Source: Rhytidiadelphus loreus
Taxonomy: Eukaryota > Streptophyta > Bryopsida > Hypnales > Hylocomiaceae
DNA length: 64,000 nt
NCBI GenBank assembly: GCA_947034895.1
Contig: OX344764.1
Span: 13,330,001-13,394,000, forward strand
Direction: 5' to 3'
Shown here: positions 48,029 through 60,830 of the stretch, piece by piece
Layout: every line of letters begins with the position of its first letter
How positions within the stretch are numbered: the stretch's first letter is position 1
Notes under the pieces: generated by a model
Databases searched by the model: none
What the model was told of the DNA's origin: nothing
What the model saw: only the letters and a program-made list of their open reading frames with translations
Position numbers and translations under genes: made by a program

Positions 48029-51000
48029 TTAACCCCTAAATGCCCAAGGCCTTTTGTGAGCTTCTGAAAAATGCTCTAAATTGAACAAATTCAAATTGAA
48101 CATGTTAGAGAACACATGGAAAAAAGAAAATACGACAATATCACTTATGGATTGAAAGATTGTAATGTTTGATCATGAGGGTGTTCAAATTATGAAAGTG
48201 ATTTTGAAGTCTTTCAATCCTCTTTTTACATGTCAAATCTAAAATTGAGGTCACCAAAAAAATTATGAAGGTGAAGGACATAACATTTTTAACTCCAATC
48301 AATTTATGGTTCTTCAAAATTTACTCTACAATTTTCTTAAATGAATTTTTAATATGATTTTTTCTCTAACATCTAGTGTATTTGAAGTTCATTTCCAAAA
48401 GCCTTCAACATAAGAAAATTAAGATTTTGCAATACATTAAGGTAGGAACACTATAAATGGTTACCTTCCTTCTAATGGTAGACTAGGTTGTCTTGAAACC
48501 AACAATAAGATAAAATCTTCAAAAGATTTGATTTATTCGAATTTGATTGGCTCATACTTGATTAGGAACAAGTTCCAAAAGTAGACATTTTAGGTAAACC
48601 CATCAAAGAAGAATGGGGTCCATATGAAAAATCTACATTTATATTGCATAAAATATTCATTTATGGAAGAAAAAAAATAGTTTTTTTTGCATTCTTCCTC
48701 ATCCTTGTTTTTGCACATATTGAGTTCAATTTCTCAAGAAATTTTCTATATCCTATTGGTTGAAATGTTTATTTATTTTAACCATTCATGATATTCCTAC
48801 CTTAAAGTAGGAAGTCTATAGAGTGTCCATTTAAGAGCTGATAATCAACATTAAACTTCTTGAAATATTTTTCAATAAATTTTCCTTTAAAGACAATTGG
48901 AATTGGAATCTAACCCAAGTCATTTCATATTTTTTTGTAGCTTCAAGGAATTAGTTATGGATTTTTGAAGTTGAAATGTAGTGGTCACTAAAAGTGTCCA
49001 CTTCTTGAAATGTAAACTATTTATACATTTTTGGTGCATTGCGAAAGCAAAATGTACCTTTGTATTAGGGGACAATTTTAGAGCCCAAGTGCTTTATAGA
49101 CCTCCTATCTTACGTAGATCTAACCATAATGAACCTAAGAAATTCCTAAGCTTTACATCAATACCAAAAGTTAGGTAAAGGAGCATCCCAACTAGAATGA
49201 ACGTAGAAAATTCTAAATCTCTCAAGTTATCTTCAATTTAATCTAGAATTTGCCTCATCAAGTATAACTCTTAACTACTTTGTAATTAGAACTTGAAATT
49301 TTTATCATTAGAAGCACATTCCAAAGTACTTTGAATAGATACAAAAAAAATTCAAATTTAGACATTAGACAAAGAAAATAAAATGCTTCAAAATTATACT
49401 AAAAGACGAAGTATAGTAGTCTTGGCAAATCACGGTTACCAATGCACATCATATTGGCAATCTAAGTTCATTGTGGGAGCTACCAAAAGTTAGAAGAAGA
49501 TGACATGCATTTGTTATCCAATAAATGACACATTGTTAGTAGAGAACATACAACACTAATTTCATTGAATTGGCACTTGATTCCAACTCCTCAAATTGTA
49601 ACATATTTGTATATAAAGGTAAAAAATCTATGACCTCTATGGATTTATTTTTCAAAATTCAACTCATATTTTGAAAGGTATTAGAGTCTTGCTTATTTAA
49701 TAAAATTGAATTCTACTTTAGAGTCTTTTTTGGCAAGTTATGTTTTCTCATTTGTTAAAAGAATGTAGTGGAATATTGGTATTTTCTATGTTGTCAATTT
49801 TCTTTACTATAATAGAGGTACCTATTTTTAATAACTTAAGCCTTTCAGCTTGTAGGATATATAAAATTTGTTGAGAAATTGAGCCCAATGTGTGCAAACA
49901 TAAGGATGAGGAAGAATGCAAAAAACAAGAATTTCTTTTCTCAAAAATGAATAACACTGTTTCACACTATCTCATTGTATCTATGGATTGGACCACCCAT
50001 ACCTAATCACTTAAGCAACTATGGAACAGATTGTGCATAGTTGAGTGTGATGGAAATTTTTCCCGTATAGAGATGGAAAATATTATGATTACAAAAAATT
50101 TGGAATTTTATTTGCAAAACTAAAATTTCTATGAATTTCAAAACTAAAGCAAAAAGTGTTCTAAACAAGTATTCAACATCTAGAGTCTTGTAATTCTGCT
50201 CATAGAGGAGACTAAGGTAATGTATTCTAAAAGCGCCCATCTTCTTTAAACCGTCCATGTTTTTAGGTGAAGAATGGAGATGGGGTGATCCTTAAATGGG
50301 CCTTTGTAGCAATTGAATGCATCAAAGAAAAAATATTTTTCTATTCTAAAAGCCAATCATTGTCTTTGATTTCCGCACATCTCGTTTCAAGTTTCAAGTG
50401 GACAAACTTTGGGAGACCTATGATCACAAATAGGTGCCTATGTTCCAAATCTTTGAAATTTTATAAGTAATTCAAAAATGCCTTGGGAAAATACAAAACC
50501 ACTTGTGTTAGGTTCCACATCTATTTTTCTTTCTCTGAAAAATGATCAAAATTTATTTTTAACCACGGAAGCCTATGAGAAAGACAGACCAACCCTTAAA
50601 TGGTTGCTTTTAGAGCATACTACCTTGCTTCCTTCTCAAACCTACAAATTTCAAAATAATATATGCCCTAAGGTAACAAGTCCATCAAGCGTTGAGTGAA
50701 ATGAACACTAAGCGGTTTTGAAATGGACTTTTGATAATGTGAGCTTAATAAGGTTTGTTAGATGTTGGTTTATACTTCACATATGGTGTAATAAGAGCCA
50801 AGGTGGGTTGATTTCAAACTAAGAGTGGATACAAGATAGGTGTCCACTTCATTTTTGCAAGAAATACATTTACGGTTGAACATCCTTTTACTAAAATGAT
50901 TCTCAGTCACTCATTAATTCTTAGATTGATATAAAAATTTATCCACCCAAACTAGACTAGTAGGCGCAACTTTTACAACAAAAACATAAAAAACGGACCT

Positions 51001-51437
51001 TGTATGAAGAAGTTATAAGCCGCCAAAGTTCACTGTGATCAAATAATGTCGGGATTTAGAACTTCGAATTGCTCCCAAGCATTCAAACAACTTGAATTGA
51101 CATGAAAATTTTACCACAATAACTAGACTTCAAGGGGAACATAACCCAACAGATTTTACTGGAAAAAAACTTAGAATGAAGGAGATAGAAGCCCCCAAAG
51201 CTGCAGCCAGAAAATGCAGTTTGGTGAACTCAAATTGAACTTGTGAACTTCGATTGGCTCCCAAAAAATAAGTATAACTTGTATTGATCTTAAAATTTTA
51301 TCACACAAACTAGAAGAGAGAGCGCAAATTTACCAACAAGTTTTATTGAATTTGGAAATCAGATGCAAAAGTTACAGCACTTTGAATTGGACTTGAAAGT
51401 ATGTGAAGACAATATTGGTTCCTTTGGGCATTTAGGG
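48029..51437. mobile_element. Possible large TTAA-family element or two single ends
   Basis: The left end TTAA then CCCCTAAATGCCCAAGGCC (48029) is a good terminus of the TTAA-bordered family. The nearest matching inverse end is GGGCATTTAGGG at 51426-51437, but it is followed by CTTCAG rather than TTAA. It could be one 3.4-kb element or unrelated solo ends. The interior has no transposase frame. 49268-49460 resembles decayed Harbinger-type interior sequence. Confidence 0.3.
50412..50632 (+). repeat. Dispersed repeat, copy 1 of 2
   Basis: Shares GATCACAAATAGGTGCCTAT, TAAGTAATTCA and the order of several further blocks with 51552-51763, which lies about 1.1 kb downstream in direct orientation. 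Confidence 0.6.
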
Positions 51438-51551
51438 CTTCAGTTTAGTAAAGGTCACATTTAGGAACCTTAAGTATTAATTTTTCAATGCTTCGCTGCT
51501 TGTATTTGGTCACGCCATATCCTTTTTCAGACCGCACGTGTGTAGGTTTTG

Positions 51552-51763
51552 CAAGACCTAGGATCACAAATAGGTGCCTATGGCAGAATGCTTTGGAAAT
51601 TCATAAGTAATTCATAAATGCTCAGAAAAATATGAAACCACTTGGGTTACATTCCGCATCAATAAGGGAAAATAAGGAAAAATATTTTTGTGCCTATGAA
51701 ACCCATCAAAAAGGCCCAACAGCCCTTAAAGTGTCACTTTTTGAGCCACCTACCTTAGTGATT
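51552..51763 (+). repeat. Dispersed repeat, copy 2 of 2
   Basis: Direct diverged copy of 50412-50632, including GATCACAAATAGGTGCCTAT and a matching AAACCACTTG block. No terminal structure is visible. Confidence 0.6.
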
Positions 51764-52138
51764 GGAGAGGTCTGATAGATTGGGTGTGGAAGCTTCTTTT
51801 TTTTTAATTTATTTTTTCTTCTTGAGTTCTTCGTTTTTGTCACTTGAGTTCTCTTATTTGTTTTCTGTCCATCATCATAATGAGCTGCTACTCACTCACT
51901 TTTGACCTAATTCACAACCAACAATGAAAGCTTGATAGCATAGAATGATGCCGTTTGTATGTTCAATACCTTGCATGTGATGAACAAATAAAGAGATTGA
52001 ATGCCATGTAACTTAACTCGGAAGTCAGCCGGTTGCAAAAGCCAGCCAGCCAATCCTGCTCCAGTCCTGTCTTTCCAGTGCTGGCGACTCCTGCGAACAA
52101 GAGACAAAATTGTAACTAACAGCACCTGACATGATTCA

Positions 52139-52865
52139 GATGGAATGGGAGCTTTGGCACTCCACAACTCTCCCACTACCCATAGCTTGGCATATCTTAC
52201 GTTAAGTTCGCCAATCATGAGAAAAAAACAAAGGTCACACACGAAAGAGGTGGAGTTGGAGTGGGCTCCATAATTGAAAACAAGCCCGCAATCAAGGGCA
52301 TGTGCAACCACTCCCATGGGAGAGAATTCATGGAATCAGAGCATCGGCACTCATGCTCCAAACAGCCTGGGACTGGACAACTCTCCAAGGGCCATTAGTA
52401 ATGAAAAAAAGGCCCCGCATGGAGGTCTTTGTAAGAGGTAGAATTGGAGTGGGCTCCGTAGATGAAATTAACCCATAAACGACGCAAAGGATGTTTTTCA
52501 GCCAATCAATGATAAAGAATCTCTCCATGTGGGACAAAAGTGCAATTGTTCATCTTCCAAATTTTGTGTGAAAAGGGAACATCTTCATTTTTTAAGCCAA
52601 CAGTTCATATAGTGACAAAACAAATGATTTCCATGTTGACTAGCTTGTCGTTTGAGGATTAAACAACTTAGGGCCTGTAACAATCAAGGACCCACGCAAT
52701 TAACCACTCCAATGGGAGGACTCATGGAATGGGAGCATCGGCACTCATGTTCTAAACGAGTGGTCTCAACAACTCTTTGAGGGCCCATAGTCATGAGAAA
52801 AGGTTTCACACTGAGGTCTTTGCAAGAGGTAGAATTGGAGCAAGCTCCACAAAAGAAAATAAGCC
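52139..52865 (-). repeat. Three diverged copies of a 140-160 bp repeat
   Basis: Segments at about 52139-52281, 52315-52465 and 52705-52865 share GGAGCATCGGCACTCATG-like, AACTCT, GAAAAAA and GAGGTAGAATTGGAG blocks in the same order. The open frames on the minus strand arise from this repetition and show no known domain. Confidence 0.55.
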
Positions 52866-53601
52866 AAGGCCCATTACAAGCCAAGGTTTTAAACCGTGCA
52901 ACAACTTTAGAGTATAAATTTGGAGTATCTTTGACATTGTTTTGTCTTATGAGAAGTTGATTCCTTGCTTGAGAGCATTGTGAGCTACTAGGGAGGTGCC
53001 ATATGGTTGCATTTCAAAAAAAATTGAGGCTTGTAGAGGGCCATTAAGTTCTGATTTTTGGCACCCCTGCGGTGCAAAAATAAAAAAATAAAAAAATTTG
53101 GAATTAATTTTTTTTTAAATCATAAATCTTGACGTATTGTTAACGTGGCACTAGGAGTGCTACATCAACTTCCAAATTTAAAAAATAAATAAATTTATAA
53201 TTGCACCGTTGCCTTCCAACCTTGTTTAGGCTTGAAACTTTTCCTAATGTTTGGAGTTGGGAGGGTTGGGCAAGGGTGGGTGACTCAATGTGGACCTCAA
53301 AAACAAAATCAATTTAGAGTGGGCTCTCTACATCATGAATTGAGGGTCACTTTTCTTGAGTATAGGTGCAGTTCTTATGTATTGAAATGATTAATTATGT
53401 TCTAATGTCAATTGCACATAAAAAGTGTAAGGAAAATACACATAATTATAATTGTGACTTGTTTCAAAATTATACCATCTACATTCTTGCCTAAAATGTA
53501 ATCCCTAAGTGCTTTGAAGCCCATATTTAGAAGGATGAACATGAGTGTTTCAGAGCAATTATGTTTTGTCCACGTAATTTTTCATTCATCAAAAGTAATG
53601 C
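52866..53601. other. AT-rich intergenic
   Basis: No gene, end structure or repeat supported. Confidence 0.4.
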
Positions 53602-54981
53602 TTAACCCATAAAGTCCCATTGTTCTTTGAAGGGACAAAATGGATTTTAGGCATGTTCCTATGAGCTCAATTTTTGGTGATACTTTTAAGAACTTTCTAA
53701 TAAGATAGAAAACTTATTAGCTTTTAGGGAATATAAATTTTATTTCAATAATTGTCTGGAAACAAACATTAGAGGAAATTTAGCTCCTTTAGAAGATTGT
53801 GAGTTCCCCACAAGTTCCCCAAGTTTCCGAACTAAAGGAACTCATCCACATGCATAATTTGACGTGGCCAAAGTTTGGCCATGTCAGATAGTAATTTTTT
53901 ATTTTTTATTATTTTTAATTTTTTTAATTTTATTTATATTTTATTTATATTTTATTTATATTTTATTTATATTTTATTTATATTTTATTTATATTTTATT
54001 TATATTTTATTTATATTTTATTTATATTTTATTTATATTTTATTTATATTTTATTTATATTTTATTTATATTTTATTTATATTTTATTTATATTTTATTT
54101 ATATTTTATTTATATTTTATTTATATTTTATTTATATTTTATTTATATTTTATGTAATATTTTAACAATATACTATTAGTTCACAATAAGGAAAATAGGC
54201 CTAAAACGTGCTTTTCCCTGCCTCAAATCTTTTTGAATGAGTTATTCTACATTACTAAATTGAAATTGGCATGAAGAAAAAAGATCTATAAATTTGTTCC
54301 TCGTAGATTGTATTCTTGTCTACATGGAAAGCTTTGATTCATTCCATTCAAATTTGTAATGTGAAAGTTATAAAGCATCTTGTTTTGTGGGCAATCATAA
54401 CATATTTTTGAAAAAATAACGTATAGGATTCATTTTGTATCTCAATTTTCACATTTCTTTGAAACAAAAAGTTTTGTAGGGTTTAATTTGATTATTAGAA
54501 AAATCTCACCATGACATTTGGATTAGTATGTTTTAATTTCATCTTAGAGCTTGTAATGGTTTAGTTTTTCCCTCTATGAATGATGTACTTTCTTGTAATT
54601 AACAATTTTTTAAAGAATAAAAATCACATTATTTCTTAACTTCTATTTTTTAAAATATTTTCAACTAAATTTTTCTTAATAAATCATTTGTAATTCAAGA
54701 TCTACAGTGCAAAATTTTTAAATTAAGAAGATTCAAAGTCTCATAAATTAGTTTGCATGATGCTAGAAAACATAATATCTTTAATTTTGAACGTATTTAT
54801 CTTGCAATCTAGGTAGCCAAAGCATTTTTTTTTTTAAATTATACATTCTCATACTAGTCTACTGTAAGATTTTCAATTAGATTTGCAAAAAAAACACCAT
54901 TAAATTTTTTTCTCTCTTTACACTAGAAATGACAATTTTGAGTAGGTTTTGACAAACAAAAGGCCTTAGGACTTTAGGGGA
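53602..54981. mobile_element. TTAA-bordered MITE expanded by an internal 11-bp array
   Basis: The left border TTAA (53602-53605) is followed by CCCATAAAGTCCCATTG. The right end AGGCCTTAGGACTTTAGGGG is followed by ATAA, a one-base variant of the expected border. The body aligns with the copy at 15759-16668. Its extra length, about 1.38 kb against 0.91 kb, is partly due to the 11-bp array at 53928-54153. Confidence 0.75.
53928..54153 (+). repeat. 11-bp minisatellite (TTTATATTTTA)n, about 20 copies
   Basis: Perfect 11-bp periodicity over about 225 bp. Because 11 is not a multiple of 3, it translates in every frame without stops into FIYILFIFYLY-type repeats; these are not proteins. The near-perfect copies suggest recent expansion. 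Confidence 0.97.
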
Positions 54982-55719
54982 TAATTTTGGTAAATAACAT
55001 AATTGTACAAAGTTATAGGCATGAAGGTCTAAACTTTCAAAAAATGATTTAGCTGTTCAAAGGATACCCCCTATGAATGTGAGAATCTAAAGTCAATTAT
55101 AGACACATCCAAAAAATATTCATACGTTGTCTAAAATATGCATGCAAAGAGAATGTAGATCCCACTATTGATTTCCAATAAAGTTCAACAAAATTGTAGA
55201 TAATTTAACAATGGAAACCATGTTCAAATGCTTATATGGGCAATTTTAGGTGTTGTTCCCTTATCTAGAGAAATTTAACTTTCCATTTCTATACATAGGA
55301 CCCTTTTCCTATTCTCATGTCTAAATCATCTTAAGTTTTTCTGTTTTTTTTCTTGTTTGCAAGACGACAACATTCAATTGAGTTTTATCATTGGCTATTT
55401 TTTTTCAATTCCCAAATTGAATCAGTTTTCAAGTACGTAGTCTAATTATTTTTCTATTTTTAAAATTCAAAATAGACATTTTATAGATTTTTTTACATAT
55501 GTTTTGCCAATATTTCCAAATTGCAACCATTTTTTTCCCAATTCCACCAGCTAACTTTGAACTAGCCATTGGTTCTTCCCAAACATAGTGCAAGAATCTC
55601 TAGAGCAGACACTTGAAAGATTGACTCACTACTAGACTCATTGTGGAGCAGGATTGACTAAGGCGGATATTTCCAGGTTTGATTTCAAAGTTATATTCAA
55701 TCACTTTCGGTTCACTTGT
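54982..55719. other. AT-rich intergenic
   Basis: Nothing recognised apart from homopolymer T runs. Confidence 0.4.
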
Positions 55720-55802
55720 ATTTCTGACGGAATTGGGACAAAGCTATAGACCACGGAATTGAATCACTGACAGAATTGGGCGGTTCTATCTTAAATAAGC
55801 AC
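55720..55802 (+). repeat. Dispersed repeat related to 60831-60953
   Basis: Contains ACGGAATTGGGACAAAGC and AGACCAC(G/A)GAATTGAATC once; the same block is tandemly duplicated at 60838-60923. Confidence 0.8.
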
Positions 55803-55878
55803 TCAAAACGCCATTATGTGGAGCCCTTGCAACTCTTCATCACACTTATTTGACTTTGTTCTTGTTATTGTTTTCTCC

Positions 55879-56170
55879 CACTACACTAATGATGGTATTT
55901 AGTGTTATGTTACAAATAGTGTTACCTAATTTTTACTAGACCCATTTAGAGTTTTACTTTCTACCTCTTGTGAGCTCATTTCTAATATGAAATTACCTTT
56001 AACACTAAATGAAGTCTTGTTAAAAATTTACATCTCAAAAAAATTCAAAAAGTTGTCAAATAGTGCCTATATTGACATTTAGTGTTAGTAACACTAGTGA
56101 AATTGTTGACATTTAGTGTTGTACTTTGTAATTAGTGTTGCCAACACTATATACCATTATTAGTGTAGTG
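55879..56170. mobile_element. Inverted-repeat MITE with CACTACACTAAT ends
   Basis: Both ends read CACTACACTAAT inward, continuing as ATGGTAT(T/A)TAGTGTT, over 292 bp. The interior repeats TAGTGTT and AACACTA many times. The ends suggest the CACTA superfamily, but I found no clear 3-bp target duplication. Confidence 0.65.
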
Positions 56171-56570
56171 AGACTGCAAAATACTATGGATATCCATATA
56201 ATTATCATGCATGCAGAGATATGGCAAAGGAACAAGGATAACTAGTCGGGGAGCCTTGAAGGACGATTCAACAAGAAGGGGCTGGACCAAAAAGGCCAGT
56301 TTCCTTTTATTCTCAAAAAGAAGGTAAAAAGCAATGAAAGCTCATAGAGAAACCTTGGGGCATTGACTTCTTCAAAAAATGACTGCCACTTCTCTAATCC
56401 CAATCATTTTTACATCAAATGTTTCTACTTTGATTTTATTAAACATTTTGTTATTCTGGCATATTCATGTGGGAATTGAAGAAATTTTGATAGATTATGT
56501 TCACCATGAAATAACACGAAATTGGATCTTGATTCTTTTCAGAGTATTTTGTTTAATAATTATCATATTT

Positions 56571-57480
56571 GTTTTGTTTTGTTTTGTTTTGTTTTGTTTT
56601 TATAAAAAAATAATAATAATAATTTAAAGATTTAGATAGTGCTATAAGGAAAAAATAAGCACAAAGAACACAACAAAATTTTCCAAATCTACTTTCCAGA
56701 TGCGGTGGCATTTTTCAATATCTTGAAATGTAGATTTATCTCTCCTAATTGGATTTTTTTTCCAGACAAATGGAATTCCATTGCAAAAATGTTCCAATAT
56801 AACCAAGCCACTAGGTTGGTCAAATGAAGAGAGAGATGAATTTAAAACCAACAAAAAATAGAAGCTAGTTGAAAAGACACAGGGGGGAACCCCTTCTGTT
56901 CCAAATAACAAAGTCTTCATTCCTTCTGGCAATAATAGTCGATCTAAGCCAAATATTGTCAAATTTTGACCACATTTTGCTCGCGTGTTGGGGACGAAGG
57001 TGGGCACCGTTTTGTGCTTTCAAGAAAGCCACGTGACCAGAGTCGAGAAGAAATTTCCAAAGTGCAGTCTGGATGCAATGTAATGGCCATTGTTCCTTGG
57101 CAAAGAACTGACTATTAATGACGATCCATATAAGCCAAAAGGTTGAACTTCTAATGAGAATCCAAATTGTTTTGATTGTGAGAATTCTCCTTGGAATTGA
57201 CACATTAAAGATGCATTGTTGGACATTGAACTAACGTTGGGGTCCTTCACTTGGTGGATCGCCACAAATATATTGGATGATCGACTGAGCATAGTCCCAG
57301 GCGTCTTGAGCTTGTAGACAAGTGTAGAACTTGTGAATGGGGGATTCTATGACGTCGAGTGAGCAACAAACACAACTAGTATCAATCCCAGGGACAATCT
57401 AAGCTTGCCAAGAATTGACCACCATCACATTGTGCCACATCAACTACATAAATGTTGCCTCTTTTGTAATTGGGCCTTGT
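56571..57480 (-). mobile_element. Decayed LINE-type retrotransposon, C-terminal zf-RVT region and tail
   Basis: Minus-strand reading gives, across stops and frame changes, LMWHNVMVVNSW, then IDTSCVCCSL with HKFYTC (a CxxC...HxxxxC zf-RVT finger), then FWLIWIVINSQFF, which follows this finger in many plant LINE proteins. The element ends in a TTATTATTA-rich segment and a (CAAAA)n tail at about 56571-56600, as LINE tails often do. At least three in-frame stops are visible, so it is dead. The 5' end is not identifiable. Confidence 0.6.
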
Positions 57481-59201
57481 TCAAAATGTCTTCAATTCCA
57501 ATCCAATCGATATAAAGCCAATTGATGTAGAAAACTACGCAAGCTACCCAATGTGTTCTAAAGATGCAGTGATTGCCTTACATAATTATGCATAACATAT
57601 AACAATGAAGCCAAAATAAAACTTGATTTCCCTTGTCATGGAAAAAAAACAAATAACTCAAGTGGTACAAAAAAGCGTCAACACCCAATCCACCAACCAC
57701 TCCAATCACTATACATGAACACTTAGAGTGAATATGAACCTTGACCATTTGCACATAACTTATTCTACCAAGAAAAAATAGCGAGATAATGTTATTGTTG
57801 AGATTTCAGTAAACAAAATTGACTACATATGAAATACCAACAATCTACCACATTCTTTAACAGTTGTAGAAACAAAAGTCACCTTTCAATCTTTAACACA
57901 TACAAATGACTACTAAAAAATGACTCTAAAGTATTTTTATCAATTTCAATGAATTGCTTGTACTCCAATACTTAGGCACCTTTCAAATTAGGCTCTACCT
58001 TCTAAAACATAAATTTATATAGGTCCAAGACTTTTGACCTATTTTACTTATATGTCACAATTTTTGGCACAACATAATGGTGCCAATTCAACAAAGTTGA
58101 TTGCTACATGTTTTCTATAATGTGTCATTCATAAGATGTCTAATGCATACCTTCATCTTATAGCTTTTGGTAGCTCCCACTATGAAAAAATTATGGAACA
58201 TCAATTTTTTAGGTAGAGGTTCTAAAACTATTTCTTCAATAGACATACATATTGACTTCGTAGATGTTTACAAAGTGATGATGGCAGTTACTCTAATCTA
58301 ACCAAACTTCCTTCATGTCCATTGCCTTTCCTTCATGCATCCTACCATCACATTGAGCCTCCACCTATCCACTTAGCTACTGATGAAGTACTATCAAATG
58401 TCAAGTTTTATACACCATCTATAGTAACAGGTTCAAGAATTGACCATGCAACAAGAGAGTCCAAAAATTGATTGTTGTAGGTACAATACATAGCTGAGTA
58501 TACAATATGAGGATTCGATCGTATGAGTGTATGGCATCAGGGCAAGAACATCCTTCTTGCCCATTTCTCATGATTCACATTAGTGCACAGTAATATAGCT
58601 TCATTCCCGCTTTGTGTGAGCTCTCTCTCAAAGGCACTCAAGTATGTAATGTGCCTGGAAGCTGAAGGATCAATGAGTAGAATAGTTGAAGGATTAGTGT
58701 GCATAATGATTGAGTACTCAACAGGTGCATAGTGTATGTACTTGGTTTTACTTTACCTTCATGAATAGTCTCTTTTGCTCACATTTTGCTTGTGTATGTG
58801 TCATCCATATTATGCATCAAACTTCTGTCAATAATATATAAGTTCAAATAAATTATCACAAAATTGATTACGAAGATGGCGTGAGTGTTCATCAAAGTGC
58901 ATTCACGTGCCAAGAGTATGTCAAGAATGGAGCAAGGCACATGTCTATTGTCTGTATTCCCCACAACGTCACGACTTAGAATTGTAGTGCTACAACACTT
59001 TTAAAACTGAATTTCCGTCTAGGCAATTCAAGCACGTATTAATGAGTCAGAAACTACACAATTTGCAACTCCCTATTGACTACTTATTGTCTTGAAACCG
59101 CGCCCTTAGAATCACATTTCATCACCTCACAATAACTTTTGCGTTGTTTCAGGGGCCTTCTTTAGGGACGATTCTTAATGTCCACTCAATTTCAGAGCCT
59201 A
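57481..59201. other. Intergenic
   Basis: No gene supported. 58205-58290 resembles part of one unit of the 175-bp array upstream of psbR (TTCTTCAATAGACATACATA). Confidence 0.4.
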
Positions 59202-59467
59202 TTACCTTATTGTAGAGCCAAGGTAGTGACAACGCATGCTACTGAATGTTATGTTACCTTATTGTAGAGCCAAGGTAGTGACAACGCATGCTACTGAATG
59301 TTATGTTACCTTATTGTAGAGCCAAAGCAGTGACAATACATGTTATGAAATGTTATGTTACCTTATTGTAGTAGAGTCAAGGTAGTGACAATGCATGTTA
59401 TGGAATGTTATGTTACCTTATTGTAGTAGAGCCAAGGTAGTGATAACACATGCTACTGAGTGTTATG
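59202..59467 (+). repeat. 52-bp minisatellite, five copies
   Basis: Five tandem units start TTACCTTATTGTAGAGCCAA and end GAATGTTATG. The first two are identical; units four and five carry an extra TAG triplet. Confidence 0.95.
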
Positions 59468-60505
59468 AGTTGAATGACAATATTTTGGTGCTGTGAAATT
59501 GGACACATATTTGTAATGACAATGCTGAGCATGAGTGCACAGGCAAAAATGGTTGACAGGAAGTTGTTTGTCCTTGCAACCAATATTAAGTTCAATCCTT
59601 TAAGTTAAGAGATTGCTGCAGTCATTCAATTGGTCATTCAATTGGTTAATATCTCCTTAAAATCTTAAGTACCTCTGAACCTCCCAGATTCCTCCTGACT
59701 GTCCCAATCTGTGAAGAATTTGCCCTACTGAACATGTCTCGTAGCTATAATTGAAAATTGTTGTTGAGGCGATATGAGGACACTCAGGTACAGTAAGTCA
59801 CCACCTGTCTTTGGACGTATATAACTTATTCATTTTGTCATTTGCCTGCCAAGAGTCGGGTCCACACATTCAAGCAAGTTTTCTCAAGACCTCTCTTCAG
59901 AAATGATTTGCTGCAAGCTCAGAATGAGGTGGTGGTACAAATGAATGACATTCTGAAACATTGTCGATCCACACTTGGTAACTTTTGTAAACTTACCACC
60001 ATCTTTGTGTCAAAAACAAAACAAAAAAACAACAACAACTTACCACCATCAGTGAGTCCAATCATGGCCAGTTCAATTGTTAGAAACATCATATTACTGT
60101 ATTATTTCGACACAATTCATTGCACTTAAAAACATCTCATTTTCAGTAAATTGACATGATTCTGACAGAGCTCCTGGAGTGCCAAAATCTGTGACATTCA
60201 TGCACAAAGCTAATGATTCAAGGACATGTCAAGATTTATGGTGCAGACCACTTTATGGTTCAGACCAAGTGTACTTAGTAAAAAATGCCAAGCAGTGGAA
60301 TTTTGCCAATTTAATAAAATTAACATTCTCGGTATTCAATGCTTACTACTACATAAGTGCCAATTTCCTAATAATTATTGTCAGATACAATACTCTCAAC
60401 ATAGCACAAAAAAAATTCAAATCAATCAACTAATTCAAGTTAAGGTAGAACTACCCATTACCACCCTGATTCGCAATCTGACTATATTGGAGCCAATTCT
60501 AGGAA
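59468..60505. other. Intergenic
   Basis: Short unrelated open frames only; nothing supported. Confidence 0.4.
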
Positions 60506-60576
60506 AGACACATATTTTTTTTTTTTTTTTTTGACACAAATGAAACGGGATTTCATTGCATAGACACATATTTTTT
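60506..60576 (-). mobile_element. Extremely truncated retroposon insertion with 15-bp target duplication
   Basis: AGACACATATTTTTT occurs at 60506-60520 and again at 60562-60576. Between them lies a 41-bp insert: on the minus strand, ATGCAATGAAATCCCGTTTC and then a poly-A run. Poly-A next to a long target duplication is the signature of LINE-machinery insertion, here cut short to the last tens of bases. The source element is unknown. Confidence 0.7.
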
Positions 60577-60830
60577 AGAGGTGTGCTTTTGTTTAAGGAG
60601 TCGAACCCAAGTGGAATTATAATTTTCCAATAAAAATTGTAATTTCTGTGAATTTCTGAAGTGAAATTGCAAAACGACCACTAGACTGGATTCATAAACG
60701 TCCTCTAACAACTCAATACCGCTTTCCAATGTATCTAATAGTACTTGAAGATCCACCAATCATTAATTGACACGTCTTTTAATAGCATTAATAAATTACT
60801 ATTGTCAGAATCTGAAGCAAATTTGCATGT

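Noticed and set aside
51907..52317. Minus-strand frame of 136 codons with hydrophobic stretches
   Set aside because: Overlaps diverged tandem repeats, no domain recognised, no gene-like GC content.
53864..54165. Membrane-protein-like open frames of FIYILFIFYLY repeats
   Set aside because: Pure translation of the 11-bp TTTATATTTTA array, open in more than one frame.
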